Below, piece after piece: positions 44,835 to 57,413 of a stretch of DNA of 64,000 nucleotides. Under the pieces are notes generated by a model. It was not told the origin of the DNA, made no database searches, and saw nothing but the letters and a program-made list of their open reading frames with translations. Positions within the stretch are counted from its first letter, which is position 1; the number at the start of each line of letters is the position of its first letter. This DNA comes from Isoetes taiwanensis (Eukaryota > Streptophyta > Lycopodiopsida > Isoetales > Isoetaceae): contig JAJEKV010000032.1 in assembly GCA_021234155.1 (NCBI GenBank), positions 7,474,736 to 7,538,735 of the forward strand, read 5' to 3'. The translations under genes and the position numbers were made by a program.

Positions 44835-46030
44835 CCCCATGACAAAGTTTTGGAAGTGGTTGCTGGATTGCAAGCAAATTTTAAAACGCTTCCCTTTTCT
44901 TTTCTTTACAACAAACATGGATCGGATTTGTTTGATGAGATTACTACTTTGAAGGAATATTACCTCTTTGAAGCAGAAAAGAAAATGTTGGATTTTCATG
45001 CTAATGAAATAGCCTCTTATGTCGATCCTGGAAGTGTCATAGTAGAGCTTGGATGTGGATCCGCCCAAAAAACATCTAGGCTTCTTTCTGCAGTACCTAA
45101 GAGGTACGTATTCAGATATAAATTTGGAAATTCTTCTTTGCACGATGTTTTCTAATTTATCAACCTTTTAATATGTTCATTCTAGAATGTTATGTGCCTC
45201 TAATGAAGTGGTGTTTGTAAATGTAATCTGCAGTTGCACATTTGTTGAAATTGATGTCTCCAAAAGTGCTCTATTACAAGCTAGAAAGAACTTGGAAAGG
45301 AATTTCCAAGGTGAGATTGATTTTATAGAAGCAGAATATATGGAAGGGTTAAAACAAGTGAAGAAACGATATCCCCGCCATGTCTTATGTGTCATTTGGC
45401 TTGGAAGCAGCATAGGGAACCTTTCTCAAAAAGAAGCAATATCATTTCTTAAAGATATTCGGGTTGTATGTGGTTCTAGATGCCTTCTTTTTCTGTGTAC
45501 AGGTGATATTTTGTCTTCTAATCTCATCATTCCACTTGCATTCAACAATTTCTCAACTAACTTTTCAACTTGCTGTAGACATTTGGAAAGACTCGCACAC
45601 CTTAATTTCAGCATACCATGATAGCAAAGGTATTACGGAGAATTTCATAAAAAATGGCGTTCAGAATGCTCTAAAGTTCATTGGTTATGACCATAATACT
45701 TGTGAGGAGAAATCATGTGTTTATGAGGTCGAGATAAACCAAAAATTAAGACAAGTTGAGATGTACATTAAGTTCATGGAAGGCTTAGAGATTGGACAAT
45801 GGAATATTTGCATTAGGTATGCAATTTCTAGGTTTATTCTTGGCTTCACTATTTATTTACATCTTTTTTATTGTCGAATATGTTGCAGGCCTGAAGAGCG
45901 TGTTCTAGTTGAAATTTCTAGAAGTTTACATGGAATGATATCCAATTTTTTGCTAATGAGTCAGGTTTTCGAGTTCAAGCATCGTGGCATACATCAACTT
46001 ATGGTTGCCAGTGGCTATGTCCCCCAGAAG

Positions 46031-46279
46031 CCCGGGGATACCACTTAGTGTATAAGGGATACGCCATGTGCGAGGAAGGGGTCATAAAAAACCCCTTCGT
46101 ATACGCTTTTTTTTAAGGTCTAAAAAACCCCTTTCCGTATGAAATACATCACTAGAGATTGGATTTTTTAAGGTCTAAAGAACCCCTTCCCGTACGTATT
46201 CGTACGCTTTAGGTTAAAAAAAACCCCTTATCGTCCACTCACATGGTATATACGGCCTACACTATGTGAATCCCCCGGG
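46031..46279. mobile_element. 249-bp inverted-repeat transposon inserted in the EGT1-like exon
   Basis: Flanked by CCCAGAAG at 46023-46030 and 46280-46287, an 8-bp target duplication. Terminal repeats CCCGGGG(G)AT(A/T)C-CA and TAGTGTA face each other. The interior repeats AAGGTCTAAA(A/G)AACCCCTT. Removing it would restore the reading WLCPPEEALLRCWGDTD expected of EgtD. An 8-bp duplication fits hAT-like or Mutator-like families; the termini are not canonical for either. Confidence 0.85.
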
Positions 46280-47321
46280 CCCAGAAGAAGCTTTGCTTCG
46301 TTGTTGGGGAGATACTGATAATCTTCTAAATGGGGTTGATTGGAAGAGCAAACCAATCTCTTTCAGGCACCCCTTCTCTTTCTACTAGTAAGGTTTATTC
46401 ATATAAGTGGATCTGTAACTTTACTATATCCCGTGCTAATAGTGTTTTAGTTCCATGCTTCTATTTTAAACCTTAATTTTTCCTTTACTAGATTTTTATG
46501 TTAAATATGCTTTATTTTTATCTGCAGTGGCCATATCTCAGCATTTGCCAAGCTGAAACTATTAGACAAGGAACCCGTCTCCAACCTTGATATCATGTTC
46601 TCTAGAGGGATTGATCCAATATTACTGTCACCATCATGTTGTCATTCTCATCCAGCCATCCCAGATGAGTGGCCACAAGTTGATGAAATCAAGTCATACG
46701 TGCAAGCTACAAGAAAAATGATCATGGATGCTATACATAGAGAGAAATTAAAGTTGCCGCTTGTCCATATGGCCTTGGAACATGAGTACATGCATTAGGA
46801 GACATTATCCTACATGTTAGTGCAAGAACAGAAACGCAAATTTGAAAACAATTGTGTTCCAAGCAAGAATCACTTTGTTTATGTCAATTTGCCTCTATGT
46901 GCTGAAGATTTTTGTCACGTTAATCCAGAAGTGTGTATTTCTCCAGGTGAAGTGGTCCTTGGTGCAAAAGATCCCACAGGAACTAATACTTTTCTATGGG
47001 ATAATGAGTATCCGTCGATGCATAGTAACGTGGATAAAAAGTTCTGGGTGAGCTCTAAACCTGTATCAGTGAGACATCTCATTTATTGTGGACAAGGGAT
47101 ATGAAAGGAAAGAACTATGGGATGATACAGATTTTGAGTTCATGAAGAAGCAGGGTATGAATTGTCCTGCTACGTGGTCATGGTGCAAGAGCCAAATTTA
47201 TGTGCATACTACTACAAAAAGTCAGGAATGGATGGAAGTAGCAGAGAAACCAGTATATGTGAGTCTTTCAGAAGCAAAGGCATTTTGCAAATGGGCAGGT
47301 TGCAGGATTATGAGCAAAGCA

Positions 47322-47411
47322 GAGTATCAACGTCTTGTTGATGTTAACACAGAGTATCAATGTCTTGTTGATGCTAATGCAGGGGATCAACGTCTTGTTG
47401 ATGCTAATGGA
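47322..47411 (+). repeat. Three in-frame 30-bp repeats in the FGE-like domain
   Basis: The units encode EYQRLVDVNT, EYQCLVDANA and GDQRLVDANG. They expand a loop between SKAEYQR and the GGWEWT core. Being a multiple of three, they would have been tolerated before decay. Confidence 0.85.
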
Positions 47412-47668
47412 GAGATTGGAAGGGTAGAACAGTTGAAGGAAGGTGGATGGGAATGGACAGACACAGTGTTTGCTCCATTTCCAGGCTTTAGGGCCATGGA
47501 GGAGTATCCAGAATATTCCTCTGATTTTTTTGATGGTCTGCATTATGTATTGAAAGGATCATCCCCTGCTACTCATCCTTCTATGATTAGGGGTTCCTTC
47601 CGTAATTCCGTAACTTCTATCAACGACAATACCCATATGTTTTTGCAAAGTTCAGATGCTGCAAATAA

Positions 47669-47900
47669 ATAGAATTTCAGTCTTATGCAACTTCCATTTC
47701 ACTTTATATTATATATCACTTTATACTTCACTTTGTATTATTAAAGGGGGATGCAAGGAAAGAAATCAGGCAACTCCATCATTCACTGGATGAATTAAAG
47801 GATGTTTCTACAGATCTGAAACAGGGTTTCCCCTAAGAAAAAATTTTAAGTGGGTAAATTTAGAACACCTGGTGGATTTCAATTTTAAAGGTTGGCAAAT
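47669..47900. other. 3' flank of the EGT1-like pseudogene
   Basis: Presumed former 3' UTR; nothing else is recognised. Confidence 0.3.
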
Positions 47901-48260
47901 GGGGGTGCCCATAATCCGTCGCGTTTGCCCGGCCCAGCCCACGAATTTGTACCAGCTTCCGCTCACAGAAGCCCAAGAACCGTGCACCCAGATCACCTGC
48001 AATCGTGCTTCTTCATAAAAAATGAACTAAAAATAAGGGTGCACGCTAGATGGGCAGGGGGTGAGCGGGGATGGACAGCAGAGTAGCCTACTTTGAAGGC
48101 TTATAACTCTGGTTGTGGACACCCGATTGGCCTGATTTTTGTTTCTATAAACAGATTAGGTCTCAGGCTTTCCGGAACATATCTTTTTTCCCTGTTCTGA
48201 TCAAAAAATGCAAGCCTCCGCTCTGTTCAAAGCTTAAACGCACGGTTTATGGGCACCCCC
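47901..48260. mobile_element. Inverted-repeat element (about 360 bp), possibly Mutator-like
   Basis: The left end GGGGGTGCCCATAA(T)CCGT and the complement of the right end GGGGGGTGCCCATAAACCGT form termini of about 26 bp. Flanks GTTGGCAAA and GTGGCGAAA are a possible diverged 9-bp duplication, but not a clean one. No coding capacity. Confidence 0.6.
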
Positions 48261-49737
48261 CCTAGTGGCGAAAATATTATTTTTCAGGAAGGATAATTTG
48301 ATAGTACCAAAAGAAAGGAAAAGTGCTTGCACACTTACGTTTTCAATTTGTGCAATCCAAACTATTTTATAAACTAGGACTAGAATCTATATAGTAACAG
48401 AATTAGCAGAAAATATTACAATACTTTAAGTCACAAAGTGCAATCTGCATTTAATTTTGTAAATTATAGATGTCAAATTTCCTAAAGTCCTTTATCTAGC
48501 AAGCTTATTGTTGTGGCATGTTTACACATGCCATGGTTATGGCAGCCACTCTTTGCAAGAAGAAGTCTAAGTATAGAATAATGCAAATATAGCTATGCAG
48601 ATGACACCAAGAGAAGATTATTGAATCGTATTTACAAAGATCAATGTAATATAGCTGGAGTTGCTAATTGATGGTGCATGAGCATATATATCAGTACAAA
48701 CTCTGAAAACACTTCAATTCCAACAAATTAGGTTAATGATGCATACATAGAGACTCGAAATAATTGATGACCAGATGAACAAAAGTGATCTGTAAATCTA
48801 TATGGTAACTCCAATGTTTGCAAGTCTTTCAATTTGGAAGATCTTCTACATCATAGATGGCATAACTTTCGTTGGATATATAAAATATATATCGTATATG
48901 GTCCTGTAAAAGGCAAACACCTAAAGTGCCAGCCCCAAATGTAAACTAAGAACAAAAATTCTACTAAGTACTACGAACCTGAAAATGAGCAACATTATGT
49001 CTTTACCTTTCGAGGATAACTGGATAATACAAACTTTGTCTTATTAAATTAAATTTGTTAAAATCAATATGCTTCTATAACAAAAATTGGTTGGCCTTAA
49101 TGTCTACAATCTTAGCCAATATAAAGAGCAAATTAACAAAAGGGAGAGGGTAAGCTGGGATCTCTTTGAAATGCCAATGTCTATGATGTAGATACACCTC
49201 CTAGCAATGCGGGAGTCAGTTCAAAATGGACTGTCAATTTTTCCGATCCATGGTTTTTGTTGCACGATGATAAAGCTACTGGGTTATGAATTTTCTTAAT
49301 AATAGCATGTTCAAACATTAAATATTATAATGGTCAATAGTAAGCTATAAATTCTTGAGCATACACTCCATTCTTGATTCATATCCACGGCAACTAAAAA
49401 AACAATCAATGACAAAACAAGTACAATGGGCAAATATAAGAGCAGGTATGCCAGTAAATATAAGGTGTTCAGCATCTAACATAACAAATTTCGAGACATG
49501 AAATCAAAATGATAAGAATATGTTTAGTTATAGACCACATTTAGATAAGCTTTGCAATAGCAAGCTCCTTTTAGATAAGCTTTGCAATAGCACTTGCTTC
49601 TTGCACTTGGAAGCCTGCGCCTGCTTCTGACACGTGGAAGCTTTCAGACGGGCGTCTGTAAAAGGGCAGAGGTTGTGCGTCATCAAAGTGCTTGGAGGCT
49701 TTCAGACAAGCGTCTGTAGGGTGACACTGTATTCATG
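48261..49737. other. AT-rich intergenic
   Basis: A short duplication (TTTTAGATAAGCTTTGCAAT) occurs at about 49540-49590, and GCTTTCAGAC(G/A)(G/A)GCGTCTGT occurs twice at about 49639-49710. No gene is recognised. Confidence 0.4.
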
Positions 49738-51770
49738 GCAACTCCAGTGATAGAAGAGCCGGACGAGCCCTGCGTCCCTTCATCCAACCCCGGATATGCA
49801 TGTGGATGGTGGCGATCTGCAGTCCCCTCTACCTAAGCGGAGACATGGCAGCAAAACTTCTACTGGGAGAGTACATAGATGCCATTCCCAATCGCAGGCC
49901 AGATGACACTGGCAAAATTGACAAAAGTGCACATCGAAAAAAAGAGAAGCTGGCGGGCAAAGTCTCGTGCAACAAGCATAGCTCTCGGCGGGCATATGCC
50001 GGATACTCTAGCCTAGCGGCAAGCCATTATCCGTGCTTCACCACCACCAAACCAGGGTAGTTGAGGAGCACCGGAAGCGAGTTCAAGCAATGGCAGAGGG
50101 CAACAGAGCTCGAATTGCTTGCTTGGCGGAGGAAATGCAGGCCTCCGCACCCAAATTGCTCAAGAGGGTACCGCTCTTGAAAAACAACGTGTTTCCAAAG
50201 ATGGAGACCATACAATACACGGAAGATGGCCCGCCTAGTGCACTCTCGAAGGCGAAGGATAAGAAGAGTCTTCTGGCGACATGCGGGCCCGCATAGATTC
50301 CTTGTACACCGCCATGGAAACCATGACACGACAAGCGGCGTGTTGGTTGAGCAGAGACAATGGTAACCATCTCCCCGCCGATCGAGGTCGAGGAGGCCTC
50401 TTCGCGGATGCGAAAAGTCGGTCGCTTTGGAGAGAGCGGTCACAATTGAGAGCCCTTCAAAGTAGGGTCGAGACACAAGAAGTGGCCTCATCCGCAATGA
50501 ACCCTATCTTTGGACTCTCGCTTGTAAACCGGAGCATAGCTCGTAGCCCAAGATCGGAAGATGCAGTGAGCCGAGGGCAGCCATTCTTTGAACAAGGCAA
50601 GGGCCTCAATCACGAGGCAGCTCATGAGCAATTGCAATGGTGCATCGCGAATTGACAAGGCAAACAACAATTTCAGCCAGGAGCTAAGCTCCGGCCCGGG
50701 AAGGAGAGACCACTATACCGCCACGCGGAGTCCACGCCCAAAGAGTCGCAAAGCGTCGGCCGGGGCCGTCTACTACTGCACCCCAAGCCACTCCATGCCA
50801 CCCCGCCTAGCGTAGGCCACAGCCTATGTCCCGAGCCGACAAACAACTCTGTTGTCTGGGGTAGGATCGACCAGCAATCGAGAGAGCTCCGGGAGCCGAG
50901 AGGCGGAGAAGCCACAATGTGGTGGTGCGTGGCCACGAGAAGAGGCGGGGAGGACCTCATTAACAGGCTCCAAATGTTGATTCTTGCTTTCGAATGACAT
51001 TCCCCACGGTGTAAACATTATTAGGGTGAGCGCCATGGCGTCCGGCACCTGCACCGCCCACGGGTGGTCACGTTCCACCGATACGAGATGCGCAGAATCG
51101 AAAGTAGCCATCGTGCGGGGTAGGCGACTAAAGGGAAGCGCCCGTATGTTGACCGAGACCTGACCCCGGCCCAACAAGAAGACCGCAGGCACGAGTTGGC
51201 CAAAGTTAAAAGCATTCGCAGACAGGGAGGAGCTGCAGGACTGATTCGGGGCAAGATGCAAATTTTCGAGGCCGCCAGAATCTTTGCTCACGAATCTTGC
51301 TAACCCTCCAGCTGACCTACGGGCCGGGCCTTTGCCTTTGCCGCTTCTGCCGCATACTGCTCAAGTTGCCTCACCTTACATTTGCTCGCACATCTCGGGC
51401 TACTCAAGTTGCCTCGGCTACGTTGCTCGCACATCTCGGTACTTCCTTCCGCCACCCCTGCTGTCATGCCGCCACTGAATCCCCACCTGCTGCCCCTACC
51501 AACAAATAGGAATTGTGCCTCCGCATGGTCTCCTGGAATTGTCGGGGCTTCCCATGGCAGAAGGGAGATAGTCTCAACTTCGATTGCGCGGAACATGGAT
51601 CTCATCTTCCTCATGGAAACATGGGAGCATGCAGGACACAGGATACCCGAATTGCCAGGATACCAGCACTACTCAATCTTCAATGATTGCACAGGAAAGC
51701 GGGGGCATGGGGGGGTTGCCTGCTACTATCGAACAACCTTGGCACAATCAATCTCCTTGTTCAAACATGA
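49738..51770 (+). pseudogene. LINE 5' part: ORF1-like region and ORF2 endonuclease start
   Basis: The ORF2 start is clear at about 51523: MVSWNCRGFPW, then after a frameshift DLIFLMETWEHAGHRIPELPG and GHGGVACYYR, the N-terminal half of an APE-type endonuclease. Upstream (49738-51480), GC-rich, Arg/Pro/Ser-rich broken frames in the same orientation are compatible with a LINE ORF1 but show no definite domain. Similarity stops abruptly at about 51770, where minus-strand Ty3 sequence begins. Confidence 0.6.
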
Positions 51771-54700
51771 GATTTGCCGGCCTTGTGAACAATTTCAAAA
51801 GGTGCAAATTCTTGCAGAAGTAGGACCCAACGTGCAATGCGGCCCGTGGGCGTGGATTTGTTGATCAAGTAAAGAAGTGCCTGGTGGTCAACAAAGAATT
51901 TGATTTGACTGCCCAAAAGATAGTGACGGAAGCGTTGGACGCAGAAAATTAAACCCAAGGCTTCTCGCTCTGTGGCAGAGTAGTTGCGTTCAGCAGAATT
52001 GAGTTTCCGGCTGGCGTAGCGGTTTGGTTTGTCAGTGTGCGCATCATATTCTTGAGAAAGAACAGCTCCAATAGCAAAGGCCGAGACATCGACATGGACA
52101 TGAAAGGGCTTGTCCCATTGAGGAGGAACAAGAACCGGGGCCTGAGTAAGCAAGAGCTTCAACTGTTGGAAAGCAGCATCCGCCTGGGAATTCCAAGCCC
52201 AGGTGGATTCATCACCAAATGAGTTTATGAATGGGATGCGCAATGGCTGCGCGAGTCCGGGGAATGAAGGTGGAGTAATAATTGACCTTACCCAAGAAAG
52301 AGTGTGTTTCCTTTATATTGGCTGGTGCTTGAGCCTTGAGCACACGGCTGATTTTAGCGAGGATCCGTGGTGATACGCTTTCTTTGACCACATGCCCCAA
52401 GAAGTAACACAAGTGACACAAAGGTGCATTTCTCGGGATTGAGACTAATCTTGGGACTCATCACATTTACGAAAGACAAGTTCCAATTTATCCAAATGGT
52501 CAGCCATGGAACTCAGAGCGAGAGAAGTCATCTTGAAAAATTTGCAAGAAGGGATTTTCCGTCATAAAATCTCAAAAACCGAGAGCATGATACGTTGAAA
52601 GCGTGGATGGAGAGTTTGATAATCCAAAAGGAACCATCTTGTAGGCAAAAAGTGCCCCACCGGGGTGGTGAAGGTAGTCTTGAGTTGATCGATTCTTTGA
52701 TTGAGATCCGATTGTAGCGAAAAACCATCCATGAAGGAGTACATCTCATGTCCGGCCAACCTCTTCGGAACACAGTGCGTGAAGGGAAGGGGAAAATGAT
52801 CACGCGCTCGCGGGGCACGATTGAGTTTTCGGTAGTCCACACAAACGCGGATCTTACCATTGTGTTTGAGTGCAATGACGATGGGGCTCACCCACTCAGA
52901 ATGTTTGACCTCATAGATCAAACCTGCAGCAAGGAGTTTGTCAATTTCTGCCTTGACGCGATCACGGTAATTGGGGTTGAGCGATGCGCATCGTTTGCTA
53001 GGCGGGCATCATCGGACTTGGTAGGAATGGTGAGTTCCCCCAAGGTTTTGTTGATCCCCCGAAGATCTCTGTAGCTCCAGGCGAAAATGTGTTTGAATTT
53101 TTTGAAGAGCGTGACTGCCCTATTACGATAGGGTGTCGGAAGATTGGCAGCAAGTCGGACGGGCTGATTGTTGCCTACGTCCACAATCTCGACTTCCGGA
53201 GTCTGAATATGGGGGATAACTTCCGTGTCTTGGACAATATGAGCAGGAGGTTGAAGCATAACAGGATGCTTGGCATTCTGCGTGGTGAAAAAGAGAGGTT
53301 GCTGAGTTTCCTCAAGCAGAGGTTGCTTCATGACAGCGTGTACATCGACAGGAGCTGCAGGAGGTTCAGCGTCTGAAAAGTGATCAACACGTTGGATGCG
53401 ATTGCAAGGAGCCAGGTAAGGGTCAAGCAAAGCAATACAACTGGTCCCGATCAAGAGTCATTTCTCCCCAAGGATCAAAGATATTCGTGGAATTAGGATG
53501 ATGAGGCGGACTTCGCAAGTGGAGCCTGAACTTGATAAATATTCTGGGCGTCCTCAGAGTCGGTGTCGGAGAGAGAGGGTTCAGCATTGTCGACGGAAAT
53601 GATTTTGCCGGTTCCCAAGTCCATGGTGGCATTGAGGTGACCATCAGTGATGACTAACTGATCCGTGGCCCAGTAATGAATGCTCTTGGCCTGGCGGAGA
53701 AAAGGTCTGCCGACCAACATTTCATAATCACCTGGATCTTCTCCGGCCTTCCAAACACCAAATTCCAAGGGGGAATCACGAGATCACCTATGTTGATGTG
53801 AAGAAGAGGCGTGGCGCTTTGAGGTCTCGTGATATGGCCATTGGCCAATTTGATGTCATATGGGGCACGATAGAGTTGTTTGATGCCCATTTGTTTGCGG
53901 AGTTTATCCGTGATGAGATTGACCGCGCTACCTCCGTCAATTTGAACGTGATTGACTTGTTGATGGCCCACCGTGGCATGTACCGTGGGAGTAGAGGTAG
54001 CAACAGCCCCAACCAAAGCAGTCGGGGAGTGGTAAGCGGTCCTTGAGAGCGGAGGATGAGTTTCAAAATTGTGGCCAAGCTTTAAAGGAATTTTGATTTT
54101 GGCTAGCTCCTCTTGGAGTTCGAGGCACATGAGAAAAAGGATCATTTGGATCCACAGTGCGGGGAGTGCGTGGTAAGGAAGCGGCAACTTCTTTGAGTAG
54201 GTCAACCTCGCGGCGATATTGGGATATGTCCGAGGCGTGGAGGTTGAGGCGTGGAAGGTGCGTCTTGTCGTTGTTGAGCTCGTGGTGGCATGGACATTAG
54301 CCAACGTCGCGGCCTTGGCGGCTTGCATGAGGTTCAAAATGCTTTGGCGAACTTTAGGCATGACATTCGGCATGAGTTTCTCCAAGTCCGGTGCAAAATG
54401 GACCTTTTGTCTTACGCATGAGGAATGGCGTCATCGCAAAGGCGGGTTGCGTGCCATTAGGAATAATGGTTAAGGGGCGTGGCATACGGTGCGGCGTGAA
54501 ACCAAACCAACCCAATTTGATGGTTTGAATTTGGAGGATTAAGAGCACGAAAAATTTCTTCCCGTGCTTGTTGATCCATCCCGAGGTTGATTGGCGGGGA
54601 GCGAGGTTGATAGCGTGATTCTTGGTAGCGAGGTGGCTTCCAAGAAGCTGGGACGCGGGCCTTGTTTGCCATTAGCAATCGAGTTGGTAAGCCGTGAGGC

Positions 54701-56310
54701 GGGACCGATGTGGTCGATTAGTGCCGAAGCTTTTTGAACTTGGGGAAGTTGAGGACACGCCGCGTGGTGGTATGACCCCATTCTTGACAGTGATAACACC
54801 GAAGCTTTCGAAGGATCAAAAGGAGAACGTGTGTTGGGTCCCCCGTTGTTGCTCCCCATTGGTCGATAGAGTTGATTGGGTTGCGCTGGCGATATGGCGA
54901 TTGGTGCTGAGGTGTTGTTTGCACTTGATAAACCATCTTGTTGCGGAAAGGTGTAGGATGAGTGCGAGTGCATTCTTCCGTGGCATGATTGCACATGTTG
55001 CAGCGTTTACAATGAGGCGGGCCATTGGTGGAGTTGCACTCATTCGCCAAGTGGCCTTGATATTTTTGCAGATATGGCACCAGATCCATTGCTGGCTATG
55101 GATTGGCGTGTTGAGGTTGAACAATGATCCTCGAGGAACCATGGCGGGTGGAATGAAAGGAGCTCTGAAAGAGCCACGCCACGGGAGGAAACATTGGTCG
55201 AAAGTGATTGACAAGATCGATAGCCCTGCTCCAAAGTCTTGAGCGCAAGTATTGATCATGAGTCCGATAAGCTGGAGGAAGTCCTTGGAGAAACCGGACC
55301 AAGATCCGGCTCGTGTGGGGTACTCCTTGAGTTTGGCGAGAATGTGAAAGGCGGTGCGCAAAATCCAGAGGCGGAACTCCGTGGGCTCTTGTTGAAGGTC
55401 ATTGAGTTGCTTGAGATGAAGTTGATCATCATCCGTGGTCCCATAGTGAGAAAGAAAAGCGGTTTTCATTTCGGACCAATCTTGTTTCAAGTGGCTTTTG
55501 TTGGACATGAGCCATTGATGAGGGAGCCACGCAATGTGGTGGAAAAGATGTGGAATTTCAGTTGAGGTTGCGCATGACCATTTAGGACAGCGAGCCTCAA
55601 ATTCTTCCATGTGGGCACGAGCACTTTGGTCTAAAGGTTTGCCTTTCATGTTGCCAAAGGTGGGATAAGTCGACTTAAGGGTCCGAAAGGTAGAGGTAAA
55701 AGTCTTTGGGCTGGACCGGAACATGATAGTGAGGATATTGAGGTGGAGTTGGGGGGTATGGTCTTTGGAAAGACCCCTGCTTGAAGGGGTGGCTGAGGTG
55801 GGGGGGTACTTGGAGGTGCCCGATCATTGGGTTTGAGGTGCGTAAGATTGTAAACGGGAAGAGCGGTGGGAAAGGTAGGGAAGGGAAAATCACGGGGAGG
55901 AGTAAAAGAGACATGTGGATATCCCCTGTCTACCCGTAGGGAGATGATGGTTGTGAAGGCAGAGGCGTATGGGCGGAAAGAGTGATGGATGAAGGCATGT
56001 TCTGGGGTATGAAAGTAAGGTTGAGCGGGTGGAGCGGATAGGGCTCTCGATAGTGATGAGGAGATCGAGGTCATGGAGCAATGTTTGCACGCTTGAGGTG
56101 GAGAATTTGGGCCGAGACATGACACGAGGGGTGGGTGGGCCGACCGAGCCCTAGACCAGAATGTGGCCTCCCTCAATGTCATAAGCAGATCCATACATGT
56201 CACGCAACGACTTCCGTCGATGATGGCGCTCAATCGAGGCGCTGTCTGGGAAAGAAGTTCTTCCGGCGTGAAGTTTCGGACGGACATGGCGATGTAAGAA
56301 GGGGAAAACG
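51765..56310 (-). pseudogene. Ty3/Gypsy gag-pol, truncated before integrase
   Basis: Minus-strand order: gag from about 56287 (MSVRNFTPEELLSQTAPRL), capsid region (FEARCPKWSC, QDWSEMKTAFLSHY), zinc knuckles near 55100-55000 (CHIC-GHLANEC and CKRCNMCNHATEEC, in two frames), retropepsin (VQIDGGSAVNLI, 53.9 kb), RT (RVCVDYRKLN; later blocks shifted, no intact YxDD found), then RNase H (VHVDVSAFAIGAVLSQ, YSATEREALG, FVDHQALLYL). It ends right after VHKAGKSHV, where chromodomain/integrase should follow. Many frameshifts; inactive. Confidence 0.88.
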
Positions 56311-56373
56311 AATCAGACCGGCAGCGGCGATGTGTTTGGGGTCCGGGTTGGGAACTCTGCAAGACAGCCCCTC

Positions 56374-56754
56374 TGTGAGGACCCTTGGATCTAAGGGGGA
56401 GAATCCAGGGGGACTATGTCTTGGGATTTGCAAGAAAAGAACAAGAAGAAGAAAACGGAATGAAAAAAAAAGAACAATGAGAGGAAAATGATATGCTTCT
56501 TTGATATCAATGATGAACATACATGAGCTCATAATCGAGAGAAGATCAAGAGAGACAAGACTCAAAACTCATCTGGCCCTCATATGCTAGCTCTACTCAT
56601 TTATATAGTACAATGGCCTTTGGCCCAATATAGACACTCTGACTGATCTCGGTGCCGACTCCTGGAAGGAGGCCTGATTTGCAGGAATGTTGGCGGTGCC
56701 TCTTGAAGTGCCTAGAATCACGCGGACGCTGACGCGGGCGGTGACGGCCCCTCA
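56374..56754 (-). mobile_element. Putative 5' LTR of the Ty3/Gypsy element
   Basis: A non-coding segment lies immediately upstream of gag with TG/CA-type ends (TGAGGGGCCGTC to CCTCACA on the minus strand) and a good TATA box (TATATAAATGAG, 56597-56608). There is no matching 3' LTR in the window and no clear PBS, so the boundaries are tentative. Confidence 0.4.
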
Positions 56755-57380
56755 CTTGTCTGAGCGGCGCCTCTTGATAGGCTGCTGCTTGGTCTTCTGC
56801 GGGGCCTTGAATGGCTGACCCGTGGTTGACTGCGGATCCTTGAGCTTGACCTGGGCCGTCGTATGCATGAATAGTCCTGTACCAGGAGGCACAGGACTAA
56901 CAGGGGGAGCGGCGTCGCTGACTCCTCTACACACGGGGGAGGACGAAAAGTTCTTGTTGTCTATACTATTTTGATTGATTCGGTTCCAGACATATGAATG
57001 GCAGATTCCATTCAATGACAATTTCAGGCATATGAATGGCAGATAAAAGAGCCGAAACAGGGATTCAAATGGCAAAAGAAAATCGTCTATGATCTTCACA
57101 CGACTGCTTTTCTTCAGTTTTGTTACCGCTTTTGCAAATATTAGATGCAAGAAAGCATTCTTGTAGCTTTTTTTGCTCAAATATGGCAGGTAGGATCACA
57201 GAAATGATTTTTTTTTTTCAACATTTCTGTTTTGAATCATACGAATCTTTTGATCCTGTTATCTCAGTTTTATTGTCCCGCATGATGCCATCTCTAATAT
57301 CGTCATATCCCTTCCGACGCCATAGCCATTCCGGATCCTTCAGGAGAGATTTTTTTCGGAGGACCCATATGTCAGATTAA
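56755..57380. other. Unassigned flank of the Ty3 element
   Basis: A 142-codon minus-strand frame (56752-57180) ends Lys/Arg-rich (KQQPIKRRRSDK). I do not recognise it; it may be chance. Confidence 0.25.
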
Positions 57381-57413
57381 TGGACGTAATTTCGCCAAAC
57401 GGTTATTACGTCC

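Larger units (their letters stand above)
44835..47668 (+). pseudogene. EGT1: EGT1-like fused EgtD-EgtB (ergothioneine biosynthesis) pseudogene
   Basis: Five exons: 44835-45103, 45234-45502, 45579-45816, 45899-46387 and 46528-47668. The N-terminal half is EgtD-like (SAM-dependent histidine trimethylation): GSDLFDEIT, EYYLFEAE, SAM motif VELGCGSAQKT, WLGSSIGNLS. The C-terminal half is EgtB-like (DinB plus FGE-sulfatase; iron-dependent C-S bond formation): iron-ligand string EHEYMH, LFSR-like MFSRGIDP, CPATWSW, GGWEWTDTVFAPFPGF. Lesions: one-base deletion near 45920, a 249-bp transposon at 46031-46279, CAG-to-TAG at 46796-46798, a frameshift near 47080, and an 8-bp duplication at 47598-47613. 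A first exon before 44835 is not found. Splice sites remain good, so decay is fairly recent. Confidence 0.88.
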
